NCBI GenBank assembly: GCA_017477505.1
Contig: JAFUVQ010000002.1
Location: 1-64,000, forward strand
DNA from: Eubacterium sp.
GTDB taxonomy: Bacteria; Bacillota; Clostridia; Lachnospirales; Lachnospiraceae
Direction of reading: 5' to 3'
Length of the DNA stretch: 64,000 bases
Shown here: piece after piece, positions 35,536 through 42,632 of the stretch
Numbering within the stretch: position 1 is the stretch's first letter
Layout: each line of letters begins with the position of its first letter
Notes under the pieces: model-generated
What the model saw: only the letters and a program-made list of their open reading frames with translations
What the model was told of the DNA's origin: nothing
The model's database searches: none
Made by a program: the position numbers and the translations under genes

Positions 35536-37533
35536 CTATTCCTTTATCTCAAGCTTATCTAAATAGTCCTTTATTATTTCATACTGAACATTACTGTTGA
35601 TCATCTCATCAAATGAATTACTGTTAAGTGGAATCGAGTTTTTTGAAGTTATATGTTCCTCATCCTGAGCACTTTGAGTAAGCATATAGCTAAGTGCCAC
35701 TCTCGCTGCTCTCTTTTCACTATTCGGCGAACTGGCATTTATGCTGTAATAATCTGAAAAACACCCTTTAATGCTGTCACAGCCATAAGGCCTCATCTCA
35801 AACCTTCCGGCTACATCATTTTTAAAATCAACGAACTCATTCGTTGAAGCAAGATAATAACTCACATCTCCATCAACAAAATCTGAATATGCTTTTTCAT
35901 CAGTTTTATTATCATCTGCAAGAGATGCCTCTCCTACGCCAAGAGTCCCTGCTGTTAGGTCGATATATTTACTATCAACATGATAGTTATTTAATTCATC
36001 AATAGACGAAACTACTACGTTATCTATATCAACGTTATTACCTCTACGAACATATACTACCGGCACATAGAAACCTGTCGGAAGTCTTTTCTCATCCTTG
36101 AATGAATTCATCTCATCCGGGAAAAGAGTTTGATTGATTTTGATGAATTTAAATGCCTCATCACCTATTTTTTCAGCCCCATTCAATATTTCCTCAGATG
36201 CCCCTGTGGATTCAAACAAATCCGGCATATCCGCAGTTCCTGAAACCTTTGCCAATTCATCATAATACTCATCAGCTGTAAAAACCTTTATCTCTAAACT
36301 TACACCATTATCAGAATATTCATCTTCAAATTCCGCAAACATATTTTTGATAGTCTGTTCTTTTTTTGTTGCGGCTTCTTCGTCTTCAGCAAATGCCCAG
36401 ATAGTAATTACAGCAGCTTCAAGATCAACAGCTTTTTTCATACTTCTGTATCGATAGAAAACAATACCAGCAGCAGCAAGCAATAGCACGGCAACAGCTG
36501 ATATGCTGATAATTCTTATCATCTTTCTTTTTTTAAGTTCATCTTCAGGATTATTAACTTTTACGTCTCCACCTATAGCTTTTCGCATCTCGTCTATCGT
36601 TCTATAGCGAATTCGCGCATCTATAGCCATACCCTTCATGATTGCATTGCTTAAATTCTCGGATATCTCAGGTTTGATTTCATTAGGTGCAAGCACATTA
36701 TCTTCTACAACCCTACTGGTGGATTCCTCCGGAGTTTCTCCCGTTACTGATCTGTATATTGTAGCTGATAGCGCATATACATCAGTCCATGGTCCCTGCT
36801 TGCTTTTAGAAGCATACTGCTCTGCAGGTGCAAACCCAGGCTTAAGAACTATAGATCTTGTAAGTTCTTTTTCCTCATCTGATAGCCTTGCCGCTCCAAA
36901 ATCTATGACTTTAATCTTTCCGTCATTACAGATAAAGATATTATCCGGGCTGATATCTCTATGTACTATGCCCTCTTTATGAATACTCTCCAATGCATTC
37001 ATAACAGGATAGAATATCTGTTCTATATCCTTTACTTCAATGAGGTTTCCGTCCAGAAGATACTCTTTTAACGAAACACCGTCCAGATATTCCATTACAA
37101 GATAGGCAGTATTGTTCTCTTCAAAATAGTTTTCCGCTCTAACAATTTCCGGGACAGTATTAAACTTTGCAAGCGTTCTTGCTTCATCAAGAAATCGGTT
37201 TAAACCCTCTCTGTACTCCTGCTTCTTATTTGTAACAATTACAAGCTTTGTTCCCGGAGTTCTCTGTACAACTCCGGACGGAAAGTGTTCTTTTATTGCA
37301 ACTGTTATACCTAGATTTGTGTCCCACGCCTTATAAGTAACACCAAAGCCTCCGGAACCTATAACAACACCTATAATGTATCTATCCTGCAATACGGTGC
37401 CTGGATAAAGATGATTAATAATACGCGGTTTTGTATTCTCAACAAATCCACAGTGTGGGCAGCAATTAGAATCAGCTTCAAAGCCTTCCGGAATATTAAA
37501 TTCTTTCATACAATTGAGACAACGTCTTTTCAT
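35536..37533 (-). CDS. zinc-ribbon Ser/Thr kinase with extracellular solute-binding-like domain
   Basis: 665 residues. Zinc ribbon (CLNC, CPHCGF), kinase (about 50-320: GSGGFGVTYKAWD, VAIKEHFP, HRDISPDNIF, VIDFGAARL, PAEQYASKSKQGPWTD), membrane helix near 345-365 (IRIISISAVAVLLLAAAGIVF). The outer part (about 371-665) resembles family-1 extracellular solute-binding proteins: VITIWAFAEDEEAATKKEQT at its start, then VFTADEYYDELAKVSGTADMPD and FYVPVVYVRRG. Solute-binding proteins of ABC transporters bind sugars or peptides, so this is a likely ligand sensor. The ATG at 37533 overlaps the TAA of the PP2C gene (TAATG), giving translational coupling of phosphatase and kinase. Confidence 0.9.
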   Translation of the reverse strand: MKRRCLNCMKEFNIPEGFEADSNCCPHCGFVENTKPRIINHLYPGTVLQDRYIIGVVIGSGGFGVTYKAWDTNLGITVAIKEHFPSGVVQRTPGTKLVIVTNKKQEYREGLNRFLDEARTLAKFNTVPEIVRAENYFEENNTAYLVMEYLDGVSLKEYLLDGNLIEVKDIEQIFYPVMNALESIHKEGIVHRDISPDNIFICNDGKIKVIDFGAARLSDEEKELTRSIVLKPGFAPAEQYASKSKQGPWTDVYALSATIYRSVTGETPEESTSRVVEDNVLAPNEIKPEISENLSNAIMKGMAIDARIRYRTIDEMRKAIGGDVKVNNPEDELKKRKMIRIISISAVAVLLLAAAGIVFYRYRSMKKAVDLEAAVITIWAFAEDEEAATKKEQTIKNMFAEFEDEYSDNGVSLEIKVFTADEYYDELAKVSGTADMPDLFESTGASEEILNGAEKIGDEAFKFIKINQTLFPDEMNSFKDEKRLPTGFYVPVVYVRRGNNVDIDNVVVSSIDELNNYHVDSKYIDLTAGTLGVGEASLADDNKTDEKAYSDFVDGDVSYYLASTNEFVDFKNDVAGRFEMRPYGCDSIKGCFSDYYSINASSPNSEKRAARVALSYMLTQSAQDEEHITSKNSIPLNSNSFDEMINSNVQYEIIKDYLDKLEIKE

Positions 37534-38261
37534 TATGCTCTCACCCATACGGCAATTGCCGAATTATTATCCATATTACTGCCTTGACCATTCTTCTTTA
37601 CTTCTTCAACCATCAAGGTCATCCACTCATTTACTGTCTTGGATTTTTTGAGGAACTGTATCATAGTTTTTTCATCAATGAATTCCCAAAAGCCATCAGA
37701 ACATAATAAAAAGGAATCATCTTTTTTAAGCTGAACATCAGATGAGAGTTCAAAGCTCTTATCATTCCATGGTGTACCCAGTACACGTAACAGTCTGTTT
37801 CGATCTTCATGATGGCGTATATCCTTTTCCTTTATCTCACCAATCGAAACAAGCATCTGAGGTACGCTATGATCAAGAGTACGTTCTTTCAGTCGAGTTT
37901 TCCTAAAATGATACAAACGGCTATCTCCGATATGTCCCCATCTTGCCTTCCCTGAGCTATCTATAGTAAGTGACACCATAGTAGTTTTCATGTCAGCATA
38001 ACTAAATGATTCCTGCTGTCTTTTCAGTATTTCATCCTGTATAGCGTTCATGCTTGATGAAATAAAATCCGAGTTATAGTTTTCAGTAAAAATAGCCATA
38101 GCCGTATTCACAGCAATTGCTGAAGCCACTTCACCTTTTCCGTGTCCTCCAAGACCATCAGCCAAGGCAAACAAGTAACTACCATCATGTTCGGTAGCTC
38201 CTATACTATCCTCATTTATTTCTCTATTTCCTTTGTCGGTAAAAAGTTCAAATGTAATCAA
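37533..38261 (-). CDS. PP2C-type Ser/Thr protein phosphatase, first gene of the operon
   Basis: 242 residues from a TTG at 38261. The frame is open to an ATG at 38273, but that ATG lies within the T-tract of the terminator and has no ribosome binding site, whereas GGGGG at 38266-38270 is well placed for the TTG. The resulting start, ITFELFTDKGNREINEDS, matches PP2C N-termini. Motifs: INEDS, ADGLGGHGKGEVAS, MKTTMVSLTI, GDSRLYHF, LLCSDGFWEF and MDNNSAIAV. It is cytoplasmic and similar to PppA-type phosphatases. It heads the 16-kb unit behind the second c-di-GMP riboswitch. Confidence 0.93.
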   Translation of the reverse strand: MITFELFTDKGNREINEDSIGATEHDGSYLFALADGLGGHGKGEVASAIAVNTAMAIFTENYNSDFISSSMNAIQDEILKRQQESFSYADMKTTMVSLTIDSSGKARWGHIGDSRLYHFRKTRLKERTLDHSVPQMLVSIGEIKEKDIRHHEDRNRLLRVLGTPWNDKSFELSSDVQLKKDDSFLLCSDGFWEFIDEKTMIQFLKKSKTVNEWMTLMVEEVKKNGQGSNMDNNSAIAVWVRA

Positions 38262-38273
38262 GATAACCCCCAT

Positions 38274-38311
38274 AAAACAAAAAAACAGCGTTTAGCCCGA
38301 AATCTAAACGC
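38274..38311 (-). terminator. intrinsic terminator of the second riboswitch leader
   Basis: Minus strand: a perfect 9-bp stem AGCGTTTAG / CTAAACGCT with an 8-nt loop (38286-38311), then a T-rich tract. It lies directly between the c-di-GMP aptamer and the PP2C gene, so it is the probable switch point for the whole kinase operon. Confidence 0.93.
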
Positions 38312-38313
38312 TC

Positions 38314-38400
38314 AAATACAACAACTGGCTGTCATACTGCTTTAGATACTAAAGTATTCAGACCCTATAGCTTTGCGTCACAAGGTTTCCCCTGTTTTGC
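38314..38400 (-). promoter_or_regulatory. c-di-GMP-I (GEMM-I) riboswitch aptamer
   Basis: Minus strand order: GGGGAAACC hairpin, TGACGCAAAGCTATAGGGTC (CGCAAAGC at 38369-38376), a longer P3 hairpin, then ATGACAGCCAGTTG closing P1. All class-I c-di-GMP landmarks are present. The core matches the copy at 8790-8870, but the P3 arm is longer. Predicted transcription start is near 38458, about 58 nt upstream of the aptamer. Confidence 0.92.
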
Positions 38401-38464
38401 CAAATATTTACATCGATACTCGTACATGCAAATATTATGTAATATTCACAAAATATCTAATTAA

Positions 38465-38492
38465 ATTATAGTCGTTTTTGCGACTATGTCAA
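38465..38492 (-). promoter_or_regulatory. consensus sigma-A promoter with palindromic operator in the spacer
   Basis: Minus strand: TTGACA (38487-38492), 16-nt spacer, TATAAT (38465-38470). A perfect palindrome ATAGTCG-N6-CGACTAT lies at 38468-38487 and covers the spacer. The same arrangement precedes the riboswitch at 8790-8870. This promoter drives the PP2C-kinase operon. Confidence 0.9.
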
Positions 38493-38574
38493 TCAACTTT
38501 TCCTGCAGATTACGCAAACTGCCATCCGATTCTTACATTCGAAAAAGAAAGAACTATAAAAATCTATATAACCA

Positions 38575-38597
38575 ATAGTCGTTATTTCGACTATAAT
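38575..38597 (+). promoter_or_regulatory. operator-like palindrome and -10 box of the HTH gene
   Basis: A perfect palindrome ATAGTCG-N6-CGACTAT (38575-38594), with a TATAAT at 38592-38597 overlapping its right half on the plus strand. No good -35 is visible 16-18 nt upstream (AACCAA). The HTH gene starts 66 nt downstream. The layout suggests autoregulation by its product. Confidence 0.8.
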
Positions 38598-38662
38598 CAT
38601 TTTCTCAATCATATTGTATATTGAATCTATCTGAAAAATTCATATACAAAGGTACCATCTAC

Positions 38663-38881
38663 ATGATAAGCTATGCTCCATTCTGGGAAACTCTCAGGAA
38701 ATCCAAAGAAACTACATATACGCTTATATATAAATATCATATATCCAGCTCCACCATTGACAAACTCCGTAAGAATAAACCTCTGACTACTACCACTATC
38801 AATGATTTATGCTACATTCTTAAATGCGGTATAGGTGATATTGTTGTTTATATTCCAAATGATGACGACCAACGATTATAA
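38663..38881 (+). CDS. small Cro/CI-type HTH transcriptional regulator
   Basis: 72 residues from the ATG at 38663 (AAAGG at 38648-38652); the frame is open further up from a TTG at 38621, but that lies very near the predicted transcription start. The sequence has a compact helix-turn-helix of the Cro/CI HTH_26 kind: FWETLRKSKETTYTLIYKYH, then ISSSTIDKLRKNKPLTTTTI as turn and recognition helix, then a short NDLCYILKCGIGDIVVY dimer part. It is divergent from the kinase operon and separated from it by two copies of the palindrome. This is the most likely regulator of both riboswitch promoters (inference). Confidence 0.88.
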   Translation: MISYAPFWETLRKSKETTYTLIYKYHISSSTIDKLRKNKPLTTTTINDLCYILKCGIGDIVVYIPNDDDQRL

Positions 38882-38899
38882 TTTAATAGTTATAATTCA

Positions 38900-38934
38900 A
38901 CTGGCTTAGATGTTATTCTATAGCCGGTTTTTAT
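38900..38934 (+). terminator. intrinsic terminator after the HTH gene
   Basis: Stem ACTGGCT / AGCCGGT (7 bp, one G-U) with a 15-nt loop followed by TTTTTATT. It lies 19 nt after the stop codon of the HTH gene. Confidence 0.75.
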
Positions 38935-39237
38935 TGCCTAATTAATTATAGTTAACATAACAACTCTATTTTTCTTCTTTTTTTAAATCTTCTCCGTCAA
39001 ATTCACCAAACTTTTCTTTCAGCTTTTATTCATTCCTCTGAACTTCAAATATGAGATTTCCAAATTTATGAACACCATTTGACCAATATATTAACAATCT
39101 TTGCAAAATGCTATTGTTTGTAGCATTTACTCTCATAATGGTAACATAATGCTGTTACCGGGCTATTTGCCATTACCCTTAATCTGTGATAGTCTTTAAA
39201 CGTACCGGTGCAAATTCATTTTAGGAGGTAATTTTTA
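38935..39237. other. intergenic region with two inverted repeats and a possible gene-end relic
   Basis: A 303-bp gap. On the minus strand 38966-39022 reads LKEKFGEFDGEDLKKEEK followed by TAG but is closed upstream by stops, so it may be the tail of a lost gene. Two perfect inverted repeats follow: AAATGCTA-N7-TAGCATTT (39106-39128) and GGTAACA-N6-TGTTACC (39140-39159). They could be ends of a small mobile element or regulatory sites for the transposase-like gene. No clear promoter was found. Confidence 0.4.
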
Positions 39238-40233
39238 TTGGCCGAAAAACTAAATAAAGAACCTGTGCAAGATCCACATGATTTTTATGACCGTATGTTT
39301 AAAAGAATTCTAACTTTGTCCAATAAAGCAGTTATAGGTTTCATCAACGGGAACTTTGGCACATCCTATTCCGAGAATTCAAAAATCACATATAACTGGA
39401 CAGAATTTGTAGATGATAAATTAAAGAAGACTCTCGCTGATACCATTATCACCGTAAACGGTAAAGACTCATACCATATTGAGGCACAAATGTATGAGGA
39501 TGAACAAATAGTTCTCAGAATGGTGGAATATGGATATAAGCATGCCCTTAGGACCTGGGAATGCATTCCTATCCCATTTGAAGATACCAAAACAACGAGG
39601 CTAAACTTCCCTAAGCAGAAAGTCATTTATCTTAACGATCATGGAACTAATGATGATTCAGAAGAATTTATTTCAAATGTTCCAAAGGAATACAAAGTAC
39701 AGCTCGTATTTGATATTGATACTATTGTTGATTACAGCATTCCGGTAATCAATTTTCAGGAAGAAAGTATCAATTCTATCAAAGAGAAAAATATGATTAT
39801 TCTTTTACCGTTTAAGCTGATCAAACTTCGTAAAAGTATCGGAAAAGCAAGAACCAAAGAAAACATTTCACAGTTGAGAGAAATATATGAAAATGATATA
39901 ATGACGACAATCGAAAACAGTTTTGAAGCAGGAAATATCACCTGGGTAGACAGAGACATCCTTGTAAATCTAACGAAAAGACTGTTTAAACATTTATATC
40001 GTTATTATGATGAATTTAAGGAGATGATAGGAATGCACGATGAATCACTCACTCTTGAAATTGATGAATATCTCGACGCTTTAGAAGAAAAAATTAATCA
40101 GATAGAAGAAATGGATGGAGTAATAGCCGAGAAAAATAAGATTATATCCGAGCAGGATATACTTATTTCCGAAAAGGACGCTGAGATTAAGCGTTTGTCT
40201 GCCGAACTGGCCAAGTATTCAAATCCGAATTAA
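39238..40233 (+). CDS. PD-(D/E)XK nuclease-family transposase-like protein (Rpn type)
   Basis: 331 residues, starting at a TTG with AGGAGG at 39223-39228. The N-terminal domain has the PD-(D/E)XK core of the Rpn/PDDEXK_2 family: HDFYDRMFKRILT, then Asp68 (ADTIITV), Glu82 and Gln84 (YHIEAQMY), then RMVEYGYKHALR. Rpn proteins are RecA-independent recombination-promoting endonucleases annotated as putative transposases. The C-terminal 60 residues form a coiled coil (EEKINQIEEMDGVIAEKNKI...). It is one of only two plus-strand genes here and has its own terminator. The core residues are intact, so it may be active. Confidence 0.88.
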   Translation: MAEKLNKEPVQDPHDFYDRMFKRILTLSNKAVIGFINGNFGTSYSENSKITYNWTEFVDDKLKKTLADTIITVNGKDSYHIEAQMYEDEQIVLRMVEYGYKHALRTWECIPIPFEDTKTTRLNFPKQKVIYLNDHGTNDDSEEFISNVPKEYKVQLVFDIDTIVDYSIPVINFQEESINSIKEKNMIILLPFKLIKLRKSIGKARTKENISQLREIYENDIMTTIENSFEAGNITWVDRDILVNLTKRLFKHLYRYYDEFKEMIGMHDESLTLEIDEYLDALEEKINQIEEMDGVIAEKNKIISEQDILISEKDAEIKRLSAELAKYSNPN

Positions 40234-40239
40234 AAAGAA

Positions 40240-40281
40240 CCCCGGATGCCGATCTTTTAATCAACCGACATCCGGGGTTTT
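40240..40281. terminator. bidirectional intrinsic terminator
   Basis: Stem CCCCGGATG ... CATCCGGGG (40240-40277) with T-tracts on both sides: TTTT after it on the plus strand and TTCTTTTT on the minus strand. It separates the convergent transposase-like and TerD-like genes. Confidence 0.88.
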
Positions 40282-40295
40282 GCTATGTTCTATTC

Positions 40296-42338
40296 TTATG
40301 CGTTCATATACGCCATTATCTTTTCGACGTCATACTCCCGTATGAGCTGTTGCCCATCAAGTGCTTCAACGTTCTTATCTGTGACGATTATTTCTGCATC
40401 TGATATATCTGTAACCACTTCCGAAGCCATCATTTCAAAAAATGTATATACATTTATGATGTCTGTAAGTCCGAAGTAATCTGTTACAAACTTCATATCG
40501 GCCGAGCCGGCAACTGCATTGTTGCTGTTCATTGCCAGATTCAGCCATATGAATTCATTTGTTTTTAGATCTATTCCGAAGAGATATGCAAATGTACTCT
40601 CCGCATTTATCATAAATGCGGACTTAACTGTTTTCGGTTCATATACAGCACCGGAATCCAGTATATCTCTCATCATGTATCCTGCCTTACAGTAGCATTC
40701 ACTGAATGGAAGTCTTGAGAAGACATTGTCAAAGAATATCATATAATGCATCTCAGGATAGAGTTTTCTTATCTTATCCATATCAAGGTCAAAATACTCG
40801 GAGCCACCGTTATATCCGCTGGTTTCATCGCCGGAATAAGTTATTGCATCTGACTGATTTCCGGCCATGGTCCTCCATGAGAATTCTGTCCTTCTGCCGC
40901 TATCTTCTATTCCGAACACTGACAGATCGATATCATTCACTTTTTCCCAATATGTAAAAGCCCGCAGCTTCTTGGTTTCAGGAAGCTTCAGCCTGGAGCC
41001 CTTTGGAAGTACTCCAAATCCGCCCTGAGAAGTTGTTTCCTGGAGAGGAAGTGCATAATTTGCCATATCGGGATCAATGTAAACCTTTCCGAGTCTGTCT
41101 TTCAGTACCTTCTTAAGGTTCTCTCTGATTCTTTCAGCCAGCATATTTGCCTGACCTTCGGATATATATGATCTTCTCTTCTTCTGTTCGGCAATGGTCT
41201 CCGAATGAACCTTCATCATGTTATATTTTGTGAATTTAAATGTCCTTGGCTTGCTGCCTTTCTTGTACTGAGAATACTGAATCAGCAGCTGAAGCATAAC
41301 GATCACATTTTGGGTAGCAATACTATCCAGAACATATTCAAGATCAGCGGTTGTCTCACATCTGCTGATGATATAATTCAGATTTCTGAGAACTGCTGCA
41401 GAGCCCTTACCGGACTTCAGGCTGTCGACTGCACTCTTTATATTCTTCTCAGTCATAGCCTTTTCAAATTCAGCATAAACAGACTGATTCCCGTTACCTC
41501 TCATAGCATTTACAAAGTAAACCGCCAGATCGTTTTTTGCTCTGTAATGCAGATGATGAAGCAGTCCGCTCCACAGTTTCTTCTTCTCAAAACAGTTTCT
41601 GATATCTACTCTTCCGGAGTCAAATATCCTGTTTATAATATTTGTTATAAACTTTCTGTCCTGATTCTTAAGATTCAGTTTCTTTATATTCTGATTTTCG
41701 TATACCGCAAAATTAATCTCATCTACAAGCTTTATAACATCTGACATAGAAAGATAATCCGCAAATCTTACATCTCTCGTATCCATCAGAAGCTTTACTG
41801 CAGTATTCTTCGAAGCGATATCTTCAGGTAAAAAATCATAATCCGCTATATATTCTCTGACAAGATTATACTGGGATTCACTGAGAGGTCTGCTTCCTGC
41901 CAGAAGATTATTCACAATCTCCGCAAGCATAGACACTGCTTCAGCTTCAGTTATAATCTTAAAATCTTTTATATCAGCATTTTCTTTAAATGCTGTTCTT
42001 TCAAAATTCTCCTCAAAAAGCGAATGACCTGCCTCTGAAAAATCTCCAAAGCCATAAGTTATGGAATAATGTACCAGCTGATCGAAAAGCAGTTTCTCAG
42101 GAGTCAGTTTCCTTACACTCTCAGGAAAGCCTTTATAGAAAGGTTCAGGAACATTCTCGCCAAGGCATGACGCAGCATACTTGATCATATACTTTCTGAC
42201 CAGTTTCTCGCCTGATGTAATCCTTATATTAAAAAGGTTTGCCAGTGCAAATAATGTTTCAAACTGATTTTCTTCATCTTCCCCAACGGAAACAAAAAAG
42301 TGCCTGTCAAACAGACAATCAAGATAAATGTACTTCAT
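40296..42338 (-). CDS. TerD-like domain protein of the MXAN_6230/SCO0854 type
   Basis: 680 residues, no signal peptide. The N-terminal 440 residues are helical and resemble the helical part of that family (ITEAEAVSMLAEIVNNLLAGS, SGLLHHLHYRAKNDLAVYFV). The C-terminal part has a TerD-type beta-sandwich from about residue 443: GSRLKLPETKKLRAFTYWE, DIDLSVFGIEDSG, YSGDETSGYNGGSEYFDLDM and MHYMIFFDNVFS. TerD proteins are calcium-binding stress proteins of tellurite and phage-resistance operons; the role of this branch is not known. It is a single-gene unit ending in the terminator at 40240-40281. Its closeness to a kinase/PP2C/vWA island recalls published links between Ter systems and such genes, but it is transcribed separately. 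Confidence 0.82.
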   Translation of the reverse strand: MKYIYLDCLFDRHFFVSVGEDEENQFETLFALANLFNIRITSGEKLVRKYMIKYAASCLGENVPEPFYKGFPESVRKLTPEKLLFDQLVHYSITYGFGDFSEAGHSLFEENFERTAFKENADIKDFKIITEAEAVSMLAEIVNNLLAGSRPLSESQYNLVREYIADYDFLPEDIASKNTAVKLLMDTRDVRFADYLSMSDVIKLVDEINFAVYENQNIKKLNLKNQDRKFITNIINRIFDSGRVDIRNCFEKKKLWSGLLHHLHYRAKNDLAVYFVNAMRGNGNQSVYAEFEKAMTEKNIKSAVDSLKSGKGSAAVLRNLNYIISRCETTADLEYVLDSIATQNVIVMLQLLIQYSQYKKGSKPRTFKFTKYNMMKVHSETIAEQKKRRSYISEGQANMLAERIRENLKKVLKDRLGKVYIDPDMANYALPLQETTSQGGFGVLPKGSRLKLPETKKLRAFTYWEKVNDIDLSVFGIEDSGRRTEFSWRTMAGNQSDAITYSGDETSGYNGGSEYFDLDMDKIRKLYPEMHYMIFFDNVFSRLPFSECYCKAGYMMRDILDSGAVYEPKTVKSAFMINAESTFAYLFGIDLKTNEFIWLNLAMNSNNAVAGSADMKFVTDYFGLTDIINVYTFFEMMASEVVTDISDAEIIVTDKNVEALDGQQLIREYDVEKIMAYMNA

Positions 42339-42367
42339 TTATTTTCTCCTAATTACACTGAATATTT

Positions 42368-42489
42368 TGTCACTGATGCAGGAATCGGACCTGCCCACCC
42401 AAATGAAGTAAGTGACAATAGCTGTGTATAACATAACCGGCGATATCAATGCATTAACTCTGATGCTCTACCATCTGAGCTACAGCCAC
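42368..42489 (-). other. degenerate or interrupted tRNA-like sequence
   Basis: The minus strand starts with a good tRNA 5' half: GTGGCTG, TA, GCTC-AGATGGTA-GAGC (42465-42489). Far downstream is a T-arm, GCAGG-TCCGATT-CCTGC (42378-42394), and a tail ATCAGTGACA. The 70-odd bases between do not form an anticodon arm, and the tail does not pair fully with GTGGCTG. It looks like a broken tRNA gene or a chimera. A functional tRNA is unlikely. Confidence 0.45.
42402..42433 (-). repeat. direct repeat copy B, upstream of a tRNA 3'-half
   Basis: Minus strand TATGTTATACA, CAGCTA, TTACTTCA in this order, directly before the T-arm half at 42378-42394. It matches 42537-42582 with small gaps. The two copies share about 27 bases. 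Confidence 0.6.
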
Positions 42490-42491
42490 CC

Positions 42492-42540
42492 TGGTGACCG
42501 GCGGGACTCGAACCCGCGACCTTCAGCCTGACCACGTGAA
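42492..42540 (-). other. tRNA 3'-half-like fragment
   Basis: Minus strand: GAAGGTC, T-arm GCGGG-TTCGAGT-CCCGC, then CGGTCACCA. This is a typical tRNA 3' half including CCA. No matching 5' half (GGTGACC) is seen within 100 nt upstream. It is separated from the next tRNA-like 5' half by two bases, as in tandem tRNA arrays. Confidence 0.5.
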
Positions 42541-42582
42541 GTAAATACATTTAGCTGCCGATTGCATGTATAAAATAACATA
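42537..42582 (-). repeat. direct repeat copy A, upstream of a tRNA 3'-half
   Basis: Minus strand TATGTTATTTTATACA, CAGCTA, TTTACTTCA, directly before the tRNA 3' half at 42492-42540. It is related to copy B at 42402-42433, so the pair looks like a duplicated unit of repeat plus tRNA 3' half. Confidence 0.6.
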
Positions 42583-42632
42583 GTACTTATCTTTTGTCAT
42601 TCTACTCATAGTATAATGGAAAATACTGTTTT

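Noticed and set aside
42368-42540. Two functional tRNA genes
   Set aside because: No anticodon arm can be formed in either, and the acceptor halves do not match properly.
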